Part shown: in pieces, positions 31,578-42,413 of the stretch
How the letters are laid out: the number at the start of each line of letters is the position of its first letter
Numbering within the stretch: the stretch's first letter is position 1
Origin: Branchiostoma floridae
Lineage: Eukaryota; Chordata; Leptocardii; Amphioxiformes; Branchiostomatidae
DNA: 51,161 nucleotides
NCBI RefSeq assembly: GCF_000003815.2
Contig: NC_049994.1
Coordinates: 18,498,862-18,550,022, forward strand
Direction of reading: 5' to 3'
Position numbers and translations under genes: made by a program
The notes under the pieces: model-generated
Database searches by the model: none
What the model saw: only the letters and a program-made list of their open reading frames with translations
What the model was told of the DNA's origin: nothing

Positions 31578-34500
31578 ATGGAACGGAAGGAAGGATCATC
31601 GTTTGCCTTGAGCGAAGACAAGAAGACGGCAACTATTGAGTACAGCTTCAACCGCTGGGATTTCGACAGGGCATGTAAGGCATTAATTTGATATCTCGAG
31701 TTCCTGACATGCTATTTTGAGTAGTAGCATGGTAGATAAAGAGAAAAAGTGGTGTACTGATTTGAGCACCCTAGTGGGCCGGGACACCGCGAGATTTTTC
31801 ACTATTTGTTCCCGGGTTCCCAGTTGATCTTAACTATGAGTTTTAAAGAAAACAAATGACCGTAGGTAACATACTCTGTGACCTAATTATGGTTTGTGTC
31901 AGTTGTGATGTTTTCTGTGGTGTATGACTCGGTGTTTATATCGCATACAGAACACATCACATCAGCTTATACCGAAAACTTACTTCAAAGCTAACATACC
32001 TATCACTGCCAAATCTAAAACACGGTCCTGTAGCTAGGCATTAACAGCGAAATCAGCGTCTCAATGGAACGACGCCAAATGAAAACAACAACACAGCTTC
32101 ACAAGGGCTTGAGACGCACACCGTTTTAAAAAGTGGGTCAATTACAGCTTTGGACATAACATAACCCCATATCTGCTTGGAGATAAGTAATTGCCAAACC
32201 CCATCGTCAATAGGCCAGCTATTCCACAATACCAGGGAAATTTTTTGCTAGGTGGCGCTTATAGGGGCTGCCACACACGAAACCCGCTCCTTTAACTATG
32301 TGTGCAATATTCAAAGTTCTTATGATTTTAGTCTATGTATGTGGGAACTTGTATGTATGAATGTTTCCGGCGACCGTGCAGAACCTTTCCGAGCAAGTTT
32401 GGACCCGATTTCTTCAAGTTTGGACCGTTTTTATATAACACTTGGACACCATCCCGGCAAACACAATGGCTTCCCGGTCACGAGCTGTTTTCCAGTACTC
32501 CTTGGATTACTTGTGGCGTTTGAAGAAGACATCTGCCCCGATCAGTCCTGAAATCAAGAACCAACTTCTCAACCTCGGACTCTGGAAACAAGGAAACAGA
32601 CCAAGAGGGACGAAAGCTGGTAAGAATTTTATAAGAAGGATCCCTACAGTAACTGGGAATAGACCATTGAGATGCAAATATGGATCATTCAGTCCCGGCT
32701 TAAATCCGCTCCATCCACACATATGTAAAACAGCCGGAGAATTTCAACCTGTACTGGATGAAACGAACCCAGCGACATCAAGAAGACTACCTGCTGACCA
32801 CGCCCCTACGCACATACCTAGAGCATACCAAAGCGCATTCCGATCGACAAACTGTCCCGTTGCTCTGCCCATCGACAACAGACTTTCTTGTACAGCTACA
32901 GCGGCGAGCGTCATGAACAGACCGAGACAGGTAGTACCGCTTCAACCATCTGCGAACATTCAGAACTCTAAAACTAAATCAGGTAGTCCATGCCAAATCA
33001 GTGTACCATCTGTAATGCTATGTAACGCTCGTTCTTTGGCAAACAAGTTGGATGAGTTTCATTCTGTGTTGTTAAGTGAAAATGTCCAGGTAGCTGCAGT
33101 GTCTGAAACCTGGTTTAGTAGTGACTCTCCCCCAGACTATTGGGCGGTAGATGGGTACAATGTATTTGTGAAATCTAGAGAAAACAGACGTGGTGGTGGT
33201 ATCGCTCTGTATGTAAGTGATGATATAGCTGCACAACAAATCACAACAATCATTGTCCCAGACGAACTGGAATGTATGTGGCTGATGTTACGACCAAAAC
33301 GTTTACCTAGAAAGATTTCCTCTATCATCGTGTGTGTTGTATATTCACCGCCACAATCTTCTTGTGAAGACGCTTTAAGGCAACACCTGTTAGATACGGT
33401 AGATGATCTAAGAACCAGATATGATAATGCAGGTTATTTGATAATGGGTGATTTTAACCATGTTGATGTGAGAGGGGTGTGCTCTGGCAATGGTCTACAA
33501 CAGATTGTTAATGTTCCAACCCGATCCGAGGCTATTCTTGACCTCATTATCACAAACTTGAATGTTTTCTATCACCCGCCCACTGTAACCTCGCCCTTGG
33601 GGCGCAGCGATCACAGCATTGTTTTACTCCATCCCAAACACCAGGCTGTCGTGAACAAGACCACAAAGAGAAGGATACGACCAATGAAGGACTCTAACAT
33701 CCGATCCTTCGGCCAGTGGATTACGACACACCATTGGGAAGAGGTGTTGAGCGCACAGGGAACACAAAGCAAAACCTCCGCTCTCTATGTAGCTTTAAAT
33801 CAGGCAATAGAAACCTACTTCCCGTACAAGACCATCAGAACCCACGTACAAGACAAGCCGTGGATGTCCCCGAAGATCAAGTCTGCGATCAAGTCCCGAC
33901 AGCGTGCGTTTCAGGCACAGAACTGGGTGGTATGGCGAGCACTCCGTAACAAGATCCAGACAGCGATTAAGAGAGCAAGAAAACTGTTCTACAGTACTAG
34001 AATTCAGAAGTTGAAAAGAGAAAACCCACGCGCTTGGTTCAAAGAACTGAAAGTTCTGACAGGCACTCAAAGAAAGGACATGATGGTACCAGTCGATGGT
34101 GTTGACCCAGAAAACAACGTCGACATCGCAAACATCATCAACACGAGGTTTTCAGACATCACAACGTCGCTCCCTCCTCTGGACCTGTCCAAACTCCCAG
34201 CATTCCTCCCAGCCCGCCCTCCTCCCACCGTACAACCGTGGGAGGTGTACCACAAACTGTTGAGAGTTAAGACGACAAAATCGCCGGGCCCAGATGGAAT
34301 AACTGGCAAGTTGATACGAGAGTTTGCCTACGAAATATCTACACCCCTTACTGACATCTTCAACACTTCGCTGCGTGAGGGAGTAGTACCACAACAGTGG
34401 AAAGAAGCGGTCGTAGTACCTCTGCCTAAGACCCGCCCACCCAGTATAGATCAACTCCGACCCGTTTCCCTGACCTCACTCCTCGCGAAGGTTTGTGAGG

Positions 34501-37500
34501 ACTTCATCGTTTCCTGGGTTCTACAGGACATAAACAGGTCTATATCAACTAGCCAGTTTGGATGTTTGAAGGGACGTTCAACCACTCATTGCCTAGTTAA
34601 TCTGGCAAATCAACTGTACAGAACCGCGGATAAGCAGGGGACCTGCAGCACATGGGTTTTAACTGACTTCAGCAAGGCGTTTGACCTTGTTGACCACACA
34701 GTGGCAATGAAGCATCTACTTGAGATCGGTGTTCGGCCGGAAGTAATTCCGTGGATCGCCAGCTTCCACGAAGGACGGACTCAGAGAACGAGATACCGGG
34801 GGGCGTTGTCCCACACAAAGCGTCTTACGTGTGGCTTGGCTCAAGGCACAAAGCTCGGACCAATTGTCTTCATAGCCCATGTTAACGAACTACCCAGCAT
34901 TGTAGCTTCTCCGTCTTGGGCATTTGTAGACGATCTCAACCTTGTTGAGTCCCGACTGCTGTCCCAACCACCCAACATACAGGACGATCTGGACCATCTT
35001 TCAGGTTGGACTGAGGACAACAGCATGAAGCTCAATCCGGGCAAATGCAAAGCCATGGTAATCTGTTTTTCCCGCATCTCACCACCACCTCCAGTTCTCA
35101 ACATCAACGGCCACCAGTTAACAGTTGTCAAGGTAGCCAAGTGTCTTGGAGTTACATTTCAAGACGACTTGAGGTGGGACACTCACGTCACAGAAACATC
35201 CAAGAAGGGAAACCAGAGGCTGCACATTCTATGCAGACTGCGTCAATTCGATTTACCAACCGAAGACCTCGTAACGGTATATACATGTTACGTCCGCCCT
35301 GTGCTAGAGTACGCCGCGCCACTCTGGCATCCGGGCTTGACAATAAAGCAACGTGATCAGATCGAACGCATCCAGCGACGGGCTACCAGAATAATCCTGG
35401 GCAGGAAGTTTTCTACCTACGCTTTAGCGTGTGAAGTTCTCCAACTGCAAACACTGGAGGAACGCAGGGTCGAGCTTTGTGTAAAATTCGCCAGGAATGT
35501 CCTCACCTCGGACCTCTACAGGGACTGGCTACCACAGTCAAGAGGTGATGTTAGTGGTAGGGAGACAAGAAATGGAAATAAGCTCGACTACATGCCAGTG
35601 CGCACTAAGCGCTTCAAAACAAGCCCAATACCATACCTAACCCATCTCTTGAACGAATATGTGCTCAAATAGCCGGTCTTTGTACATATTGTATTACATG
35701 TATATTTATATTAGAATCTATTGTCTTAACCTTTTTAATGTATTCATTGATGGAGCAAATTGTTTTAACATAGTGGCTTACATGCAATTCAGCCTACGGC
35801 TGCGAGATGTCCACTCATCTTAGATTGTAATTATATTGTAATGTTGGTGCGATGGAAATAAACCAAGTTATAAATAGGGGTGATTTCTCAAATTATTACA
35901 TTTTATTTTTTATTTATTTATTGATCTTTAGGGTAGTCCCTTCAGTTAACGTAGTAACTGATTTCCAAGGGAGCCCTATATACATGTTCGCACATGTTCG
36001 CACAACGGGTTATACCGCCCCTTACGGGGTGACACACCCGTCCGGGTGAATGATGTAGATCACCATGTGGCTGATACGAGACAGAGGTCGCCAGGCCTCC
36101 ATCCGGGTGATTTGAAGTGAATCACCAACTTCCGACAGAAGGATTTGCACCAACGCACACCGCACCATCGCACGTGTGGGGGTTCTTTAACGTGCATGGG
36201 GTATGGCTCTCCCCATACACGGGACCTCCATTTAACGTCCTATCCGAGGGACGACTCATTTTTCACTTGAGTGAAGTGAGGAAAGTCGTGTAAAGTGCCT
36301 TTCCCAAGGGCACAAGACCGGCAACACGGCAGGCGGATTCGAACCGGCGACCTCTCGGTCACGGGCCGAATACACTACCACTGTGCTACGCGGCCCCACA
36401 TCGATAATGAAACCAGCTACAGCGAAAAAAAAAGATCCCAAGGATCTAACACGTTCTAACCATAAAATGCATATGACTATCAACCGCGCAAAATGTTATG
36501 CAATACAGTATGCTATGTCAAACCAACCTCAATACTGGAAACGCAAAGCCCGAACGAGATGGCATATTCCGACGAGGACAACATCTGCTTGACGATATCC
36601 AATTACCACAAGAATTAAGGCGCGATCATAAGGAAGACCAGAACCACTATACCGGACGGCGTAGGGGTGAAAACTGAAATTATTACATCCATAATAAAAA
36701 CAGCTACGGCGGAAAAAAAAGAAAGTGCATCATTTCGCAACGGAGTACAGACGACATGCCAATCCACATGCGATTGCGGCATACGGAACATAGAGATAAA
36801 GGTGCGAACACTCAACGCACAAAGTGATTACAAGACTCTGTTGCTGGAGGTTACCCTCCAGTCACAGAGAAATTAAAATAATCCAGGGGCCCGGTCGTGT
36901 CCCATAATAGCCCGGTAGCCACAGGGTGTCCCATGGGGCCACGTAGGGGTCACGCCCGGAAGTAAACAACAACAAAAAACAGCTCGTTAACTACCCGGAG
37001 GGGCCCTTTTTCCAAAATGGGACATAAGGTATCTTTTAGGAATCATATCTCTTGTTCCCTTTCACAGGGCATGTACCCATCTGGACCCTAACATACCGGA
37101 CTGGCTGGCTGTTTTTAATGGCGGCGGACACCCTGGACTCAAAGCTGAGTGACTCACTTCGATCAGATTTACGAGTTGTCAATCGCTGTCAGGAGTGGGA
37201 GCTCAGCCCTTCCTTCTACCGTATCGTGAAGCCAGGCACCCGTCTTAAGGTGTCCTCAAGGCTGCTTCATCTGGGAAAGTCATCAGTGACAAGAGGAGGC
37301 GAAATCGTCCACAGTTCGACCAATCAGATCTTGGTTAAGGGAATCATCCAGGATATCAACATCAGCTTATACACGCTCAGATCTGAGCCGTTTCCTGATT
37401 GGATAAAAGAGCGCTGCTCTGATCTGACATCACAGCCGCGCCCTAAAACGATGGAGGTTTTCGAAAAGCCCGCTTTAGCTAAGACTTTCAGTTACAATTT

Positions 37501-37825
37501 TACTGTTTTGCCTACTGATATTGACTATAACAACCACACTAACCAAAGGCACTACATTCGGTACTGCTTCAACTGTGCTGTTATGGGAGCGAAACAGGGG
37601 GCGTACCCCACAGTAAGGGGGGATCTTTTCAAACAGGGGGTACGGAAAGTCTCCGTGCTGTACCAGAAGGAATCGCTAGAGGGCGATGTTCTGACGGTGG
37701 AGTCCTGGGAAGAGAGTCCTGGTACTTTAAGGTTCCAGGCGAGAAAGGGGAGTGAGAAGGTGGTTCAGGTCACGATGCAGTTTTTTGTAACCTCTGGCTC
37801 TGAAACTGAGAAGTCTAAACTGTAA
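31578..37825 (+). CDS. Double-hotdog thioesterase-like protein, gene 1
   Basis: Two exons, 31578-31674 (97 nt) and 37068-37825 (758 nt), phase-1 intron, 284 aa. The first hotdog half starts in exon 1 (LSEDKKTATIEYSFNRWDFD) and continues HVPIWTLTYRTGWLF. The second half has DIDYNNHTNQRHYIRYCF, resembling the D-x-N-x-H-x-N helix start of acyl-ACP/acyl-CoA thioesterases (FatA-like DxDxNxHVNN). Two hotdogs in one chain and about 280 aa fit that superfamily. Substrate and catalysis are not shown, and no targeting peptide is obvious. It is the most diverged of three tandem paralogues. Its intron (5.4 kb) has been enlarged by a LINE and a SINE. The junction codon reads W where genes 2 and 3 have G. 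Confidence 0.8.
32230..35875 (+). mobile_element. CR1/jockey-type LINE, apparently full coding length
   Basis: It holds the intact ORF plus a 3' UTR with a small palindrome (caattcagcctacggctg, about 35787) and an end near ggaaataaaccaagttataa. The 5' limit is approximate, and target duplications were not identified with certainty. Confidence 0.8.
32466..35672 (+). CDS. Intact LINE ORF2 (AP-endonuclease plus reverse transcriptase), CR1/jockey group
   Basis: 1068 aa from the ATG at 32466; the frame extends eight codons upstream to a TTG. The N-terminal ~170 residues are basic (RPRGTKAGKNFIRRIPTVTG). The AP-like endonuclease follows with CNARSLANKLDEF, AVSETWF, MGDFNHVDV and GRSDHSIV. RT motifs follow: LRPVSLTSLLAKV, QFGCLKGRSTTHCL, LTDFSKAFDLVDH, GLAQGTKLGPIVF and catalytic FVDD (about residue 818). 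The tail RRATRIILGRKFSTYA is also found in the 39.9-kb remnant. Endonuclease and RT permit target-primed insertion. No stop or frameshift interrupts it, so it may be recently active. It lies sense in intron 1 of thioesterase-like gene 1. Confidence 0.95.
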   Translation: MASRSRAVFQYSLDYLWRLKKTSAPISPEIKNQLLNLGLWKQGNRPRGTKAGKNFIRRIPTVTGNRPLRCKYGSFSPGLNPLHPHICKTAGEFQPVLDETNPATSRRLPADHAPTHIPRAYQSAFRSTNCPVALPIDNRLSCTATAASVMNRPRQVVPLQPSANIQNSKTKSGSPCQISVPSVMLCNARSLANKLDEFHSVLLSENVQVAAVSETWFSSDSPPDYWAVDGYNVFVKSRENRRGGGIALYVSDDIAAQQITTIIVPDELECMWLMLRPKRLPRKISSIIVCVVYSPPQSSCEDALRQHLLDTVDDLRTRYDNAGYLIMGDFNHVDVRGVCSGNGLQQIVNVPTRSEAILDLIITNLNVFYHPPTVTSPLGRSDHSIVLLHPKHQAVVNKTTKRRIRPMKDSNIRSFGQWITTHHWEEVLSAQGTQSKTSALYVALNQAIETYFPYKTIRTHVQDKPWMSPKIKSAIKSRQRAFQAQNWVVWRALRNKIQTAIKRARKLFYSTRIQKLKRENPRAWFKELKVLTGTQRKDMMVPVDGVDPENNVDIANIINTRFSDITTSLPPLDLSKLPAFLPARPPPTVQPWEVYHKLLRVKTTKSPGPDGITGKLIREFAYEISTPLTDIFNTSLREGVVPQQWKEAVVVPLPKTRPPSIDQLRPVSLTSLLAKVCEDFIVSWVLQDINRSISTSQFGCLKGRSTTHCLVNLANQLYRTADKQGTCSTWVLTDFSKAFDLVDHTVAMKHLLEIGVRPEVIPWIASFHEGRTQRTRYRGALSHTKRLTCGLAQGTKLGPIVFIAHVNELPSIVASPSWAFVDDLNLVESRLLSQPPNIQDDLDHLSGWTEDNSMKLNPGKCKAMVICFSRISPPPPVLNINGHQLTVVKVAKCLGVTFQDDLRWDTHVTETSKKGNQRLHILCRLRQFDLPTEDLVTVYTCYVRPVLEYAAPLWHPGLTIKQRDQIERIQRRATRIILGRKFSTYALACEVLQLQTLEERRVELCVKFARNVLTSDLYRDWLPQSRGDVSGRETRNGNKLDYMPVRTKRFKTSPIPYLTHLLNEYVLK
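35903..36396 (-). mobile_element. tRNA-derived SINE, long form
   Basis: On the minus strand: ggggccgcgtagcacagtgg (A-box region), GGTTCGAATCC (exact B box), cttgggaaaggcacttta, then a long body with gcacgttaaagaaccccca and an A-rich end (aataaataaataaaa, about 35915). The head matches the SINE that split the TRIM gene; the body is longer. It sits just after the LINE 3' end, in intron 1 of thioesterase-like gene 1. Confidence 0.88.
36397..37067 (+). other. Remainder of intron 1 of thioesterase-like gene 1
   Basis: No gene. Two poorly conserved A-rich stretches (gctacagcgaaaaaaaaa at 36415 and gctacggcggaaaaaaaa at 36700) look like a short repeat. The intron ends at cttgttccctttcacag. Confidence 0.55.
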
Positions 37826-37884
37826 ATCCACTCCATGTTAGAGAGCTGTTTGAGTTGTACTATTCTTCCCATTACTGTAGTTGA

Positions 37885-37950
37885 TGAGTGGATGAATGAA
37901 TGAATGAATGAATGAATGAATGAATGAATGAATGAATGAATGAATGAATG
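37885..37950. repeat. (GAAT)n microsatellite after gene 1
   Basis: About 15 GAAT units. A shorter run lies at the matching place after gene 2 (41880-41925), so the repeat predates the gene duplication. Confidence 0.95.
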
Positions 37951-38107
37951 CATTCCGCGGTGGTTTTAAGTTCGCGGTAGCACCAGGCACTGTACTAGTC
38001 TCTTACTGCCTTGGAAAAATGTTCTCGGTGGTTTTAGGTTCCTGGTAAAGTGGCCACCGGGAAAACCACGAACATTAAACCACCATGAAAGTTTCTGCAT
38101 TTACAGT
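37951..38107. mobile_element. TTCGCGGT-type MITE, left end lost
   Basis: It shares ccgcggtggttttaagttcg and the right end gcatttacag with the complete copy at 46363-46570 and ends at a TA. The matching site after gene 2 (near 41925) lacks it, so it is specific to the gene 1 copy. The left end runs into the GAAT repeat. Confidence 0.75.
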
Positions 38108-38269
38108 ACCTTATTGTGCATAGATATGCCATTTTTCTCAAAATCAGGGACTTCATCATCTCTCTCGACTTCCAAGAAGAAGTCTGACAAGCCCATTGTA
38201 ACAAGATATAGCCAACCTAGTATTTGATTAGATCTGTTGTTTCAAATAACGTTACAATACTGTCAATCA

Positions 38270-38395
38270 ACCGTCAATTGCCATGTGTATTTATTTATTT
38301 ATTGTACTTATTTATCTATTGTATGTCTCAAATGTTTCTATCATGTATTTGAAATTAGCCTTCGGGCTTGAGCATGCAAATGAATAAATGAACTT
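38270..38395. mobile_element. Old LINE-like 3' tail, shared by gene 1 and gene 2 flanks
   Basis: aattagccttcgggcttgag followed by catgcaaatgaataaatgaa resembles a LINE 3' end. A homologous piece lies at about 42119-42205 after gene 2, so the insertion is older than the duplication. Confidence 0.5.
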
Positions 38396-38864
38396 TCTAT
38401 ATATACCGCCTACTGCTTGGTGTCATTACGAAAAATTTTATCTATCTCCTTCCGTAGCATATCTTACATACATTCTCTGCGCTCACAGTTCGAGCAGACT
38501 GCCCACAATGTTTATATTGCGGACTGTGACCCCTTTGGCTAAGTGATATCGTCTACCCAATGACCTCACGGTCAGTGACCCTCTGAGTCATACGTATGGT
38601 TATACCATTACGATATTTAGTAGGGGTAAAGTTTTTTTTCTGAATGCAGCTGCAGGGTGTCCAGACCACTGCAGCAGCAGGACACAGTGGACTACTACTA
38701 AAGTTTTTTTACGCTGAAAACACCGACGAAATTAGCGGAACTACTGTCTTTTGTGTGTTAGCAAATACACTCTAATCTCCTCGATGTGTACAGGTGTTGT
38801 GATATCTATTATCTAGATGAAAAAAAGGGTTATGGATTGTGGACTGGTCCAAGGATGTAACCTT

Positions 38865-38877
38865 TGACCCTTGGACT
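38865..38877 (-). promoter_or_regulatory. DR1 nuclear-receptor-like site upstream of gene 2
   Basis: The minus strand reads AGTCCA-A-GGGTCA, two half-sites spaced by one base (DR1, the HNF4/PPAR-RXR type). It lies 467 bp before the gene 2 ATG. The counterpart at 42961-42973 keeps the same spacing before gene 3. Confidence 0.45.
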
Positions 38878-39248
38878 TTCTTGCGGAATAGCAACAGACT
38901 TACTAAGATCTGTAACTCCAGCTCTTTTGGGGCATGAAGGACGTATTAAAGCTGCGATTTCTTAGTTAACGTAGTACAGGACATAGAGGTGAGTACTGAA
39001 GTTTACTCTCAAGTTGTAGTCATACTCATTTCTTTAGAAACTGCCCTCACAGTGTTTTTGCAACGTTGGTAACGTTACGACTGGCTGTCACATGCATGTC
39101 ATTAACAACTTCTTGGCATGGTCTTTTAACCCGGGTTTGCTTGAAAATTAGGGAAGGTGAAGATTTTCTTATTTGGTCCACACAAGTCCGTGAAAGATTA
39201 GACTTCTTTACTGTTCCTTCTTTGTCCTTAACTTTTTTTCTTTTACTG

Positions 39249-39254
39249 TATAAA
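39249..39254 (+). promoter_or_regulatory. TATA box of thioesterase-like gene 2
   Basis: TATAAA in ctgtataaat, 83 bp before the ATG and 27 bp before the shared C-rich box (39276-39288). Gene 3 has the same arrangement (TATAAA at 43344-43349, box at 43377-43389). Confidence 0.55.
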
Positions 39255-39331
39255 TTATCTAAGCACATTCGCCAACGCCCCCCTCCCACTCCTTTGTTGC
39301 ACCTAGGCCTATTACAAAAGGAAATTCAGCA

Positions 39332-41828
39332 ATGGACCAGAAGAAAGGGACAGCGTACACTCTGAGCGAAGACAAGAAGACGGTGACATTTGAATACAAG
39401 TTCAACCTCTGGGACTTCAACAGAGCAGGTCAGGCATTTATCAAGAAAATTTCGGGCGTGACTTCCAAGCCTAATAGTAACGTTAATATCTTCTTAATAG
39501 CTGATAAGAATACAATGCGGCTTCACTGTGACTGACCCTTAGCAGACACCAACGATATGTATCATTGTTCAAACATTTTAAAACAAAAAAGAATAAAAAA
39601 AACAAGCAGGACGCTTAGATAAAAAAAACAGAACTTGAAGGAAAATTTGACCCTCCTTCCACTTCGACCACGCCCCCTCCCAGTGAAGCCCTACATATTT
39701 AGTATAGATTATCATTTATCAATTGTTAATCTAACTAAATATATGTAGCACCTAAAACAGCAACATGAGTTATTATTGCACTTTTTTGCAAGTTAATTCA
39801 TGATTTTGCAAGGTTTAGCTTACAAACTATAAAAACTTTGTTTATTCTTATTCAAACATGTATGGTGACCAGCCCCATCCAGCTCTATCCTGCCGTTTGC
39901 TACATTATGAAATTTGAAATGGTTTATTTGAAATGGTTTATTAGATTAAAAACTGTTGCAGCCTAAGGGCTGAATTGCAATTTTTTGTACATTTTTCTCT
40001 CTCTTTCGCAATGGGAGCCATGAACTGTATCTGGTAGAGTTCGCAAGAAATTGTGCATATCTGAGACATAGGATGTCCCTTCTAGAGTCCAGACAACTGA
40101 GGCCTGTTATGCACAGAGCAGACTCATAGGTGACGTACTCTGGTCCCAGTATGATTCTCAGATAAAAATCAAACACTGCATGGTGTCAATTACACTTCCA
40201 GTAACCATGGAGACAGCCACCTGGTCCAGGTCATTAACCTTCTTTGTTAGGAGAAGAAAAGGAGCAAAAAATATGCTTTGCTACCATAAAGTTAAAGGCA
40301 ACCTAAGCAATATCACATTGTTAAAAGTGGAAATATTCTGAATAAGGCAGTCTGTATAATATTGACATCTAATGCACTACTTTAGCACATTTACATCATA
40401 ATTTCATAAATTGAGCCGTTAAAAACAGCGCGGGAATGAGTTGCACAAAGATTCCAGATCAAGTCCTTATTTTTGGGGGGTACAATAATAAGGAATATCC
40501 TCGTGCAACTTGTCTCTGGGCTGTTTTCAACCGCTCAAAGTATCAAATTATGATGTAAATGTGAGTATACAGTGCAGTAGATGTCAATATCATGCAGATT
40601 GCCTAATTCAGAATATTTCCACTTTGACGCTGTAATATTGCTAAGGTTGCCTTTAAAGGCAACCTTAAGCAATCATTAGCTTGACTCAGGGCTGAAGAAC
40701 TTCAATTTTCAAAGTCAATTTTAAAGCACTCTACGCAATGAGATGAAGCAACTCTAGTTCATTCCATAGAGACATTGAAGGAGCAAAGATTTAATGCTGC
40801 TGTGCTGTGAGAATGCTGTGAATGTCAGTGCGCTGGATCAAGGCCTCATTTTTTCCCCCCAATATTTAAGGAATCTCCGTGTAGCTTGCTTCTGTGCCAT
40901 TTTTAACTGCTCAAAATATCATAAATAATGATGTAAATGTGGGAATATAATGCAGTAGATGTCAATGTTACACAGATTGCCTTATCCAGACAATGTACAC
41001 CTTTAACACTGTCAAATTACTTAGCTTGCCTTTAAATACCGGTAACATAATGTTAAAGCCAAGCTTTATTTTCATCCAACAGGTCAGATCTCTATCTGGA
41101 CTATAAGTGACCGGTCAGCCTGGCTGTTACACATGGGGCTGTCAAGACTAGAGTCAAGACTTTCAACTCTAAGGAGTTTTGTTCGCTGCCAGGAGTGGGA
41201 ACTCAGCCCATCTTTCTACAGTCTCGTCAAGCCAGGCACCAGGCTTAGTGTCTCTTCTAGAATGCTTCACGTAGGTAAAACGTCCATGATTCGGGAAGGC
41301 GAAATTGTTGACAGTTCCACCAATCAGGTTTTGGTTAAGGGAATCATTCAGGATATTCACATAAGCATCGACACACGAAGACCTAAGCCATTCCCTGATT
41401 GGATGAAGGAAAAGTACTCGTATCTGTCGTCAGAGCCGCGCCCGGAAACGGTTGAAGAATTTGAGGACCCCAATGATACCACTAAGATGTTTATTTACAA
41501 AGTTACCGTGCCACCTAGCGACATTGATGGGAATAACCACACTAACCAAAGGCACTACATTCGGTACTGCTTCAACTGTGCCGCTGTGGGAGCGAAACAG
41601 GGGGCATACCCCACAGTAAGGGGGGATCTGTTCAAACAGGGGGTACGGAAAGTCTCCGTGCTGTACCAGAAGGAATCACTAGAGGGCGATGTTCTATTGG
41701 TGGAGTCCTGGGAAGAGAGTCCTGGTACTTTAAGGTTCCAGGTGAGAAAGGGGAGTGAGAAGGTGGTTCAGGTGACGATGAGGTTTTTTGTAACTTCAGG
41801 GTCTGAAACTGGGAAGTCTAAACTGTAA
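39332..41828 (+). CDS. Double-hotdog thioesterase-like protein, gene 2
   Basis: Exons 39332-39428 (97 nt) and 41083-41828 (746 nt), phase-1 intron, 280 aa. It starts MDQKKGTAYTLSEDKKTVTF, with hotdog 1 ending FNRAG|QISIWTISDRSAWLL across the splice and hotdog 2 SDIDGNNHTNQRHYIRYCF. As in gene 1, the role is inferred to be hydrolysis of an acyl thioester; the substrate is unknown. Its C-terminal ~95 residues are nearly identical to genes 1 and 3. It shares with gene 3 a TATA box, C-rich box and DR1-like site. A conserved catagaggtgagt at about 38983 may be the donor of a 5' non-coding exon. The intron has collected a LINE remnant and two piggyBac-like MITEs. Confidence 0.82.
39903..40180 (-). 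mobile_element. LINE remnant (RT C-terminal tail) in gene 2 intron
   Basis: The minus-strand translation (RIILGPEYVTYESALCITGL, LRYAQFLANS) parallels the tail of the intact LINE at 32.5-35.7 kb (RIILGRKFSTYALACEVLQL, VKFARNVLTS). The 3' palindrome attcagcccttaggctg is also shared. It is 5'-truncated and inactive. Confidence 0.85.
40296..40652. mobile_element. piggyBac-like MITE A, 357 bp
   Basis: It begins AGGCAACCTAAGCAATAT and ends with the inverse ATATTGCTAAGGTTGCCT. Arms of about 150 bp pair imperfectly, giving a foldback. TTAA lies on both sides (40292-40295 and 40653-40656), the piggyBac-type target. Confidence 0.9.
40657..41031. mobile_element. piggyBac-like MITE B, 375 bp, sharing TTAA with MITE A
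   Basis: It begins AGGCAACCTTAAGCAATC right after the TTAA that ends MITE A and finishes TTAGCTTGCCT before TTAA (41032-41035). Its right arm is clearly related to that of MITE A (gatgtaaatgtg, gcagtagatgtcaat); the left arm is more decayed. Confidence 0.85.
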
Positions 41829-42413
41829 ATCCACTCTATTTTAGATATGTTTGAGTTGTTCTATTCATCCCATTAGTTGATGAATGAATGAATGAATGAA
41901 TGAATGAATGAATGAATGAATAAATACTTTATTGTACATACATATGCCATTTTTCTCTCAAAATCACAGAAACCACTTCTTCACTGAAACTTTTCATCTC
42001 CCTCTGCTTCCAAGAAGAAGTGAAGCCCAACTTGTAACAAGATATACTTTTTTTTAGCCAATATATAGAGGTTAAGCCAATGCTAGCATTTGCTTTTGTT
42101 TCAATACAATAATAATGTCAATCAACTGTCCATTGGCACATTTATGTCTCACATGTTTCTACCATTTACTTGCAATTAGCCTTCGGGCTTGAACATGCAA
42201 ATAAACTTTCTAACGTTATGTTACGTACCCTATTGCCTGGTTTCATTGTGAAAGATCTTAAAAGTTTGAATCCAGATAGGTCAAATTTCAAGGCTCATTC
42301 TAAGAAAGTTATCTATTTCCGCGTCTCTCAGTATCTCCTTCCGTAGCATATCTTTCATATATTCTCCGCTCTCACAGTTATATAGTGCAGATTGCAGACA
42401 GACAATGTTTATA
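41829..42413. other. Spacer after gene 2
   Basis: Non-coding. It is homologous to the spacer after gene 1 (GAAT run, LINE-like tail, ctccttccgtagcatatctt), confirming that the duplicated block includes 3' flank. Confidence 0.7.

Noticed and set aside
32442-32465. LINE ORF start at 32442
   Set aside because: That codon is TTG; the first ATG in frame is 32466.
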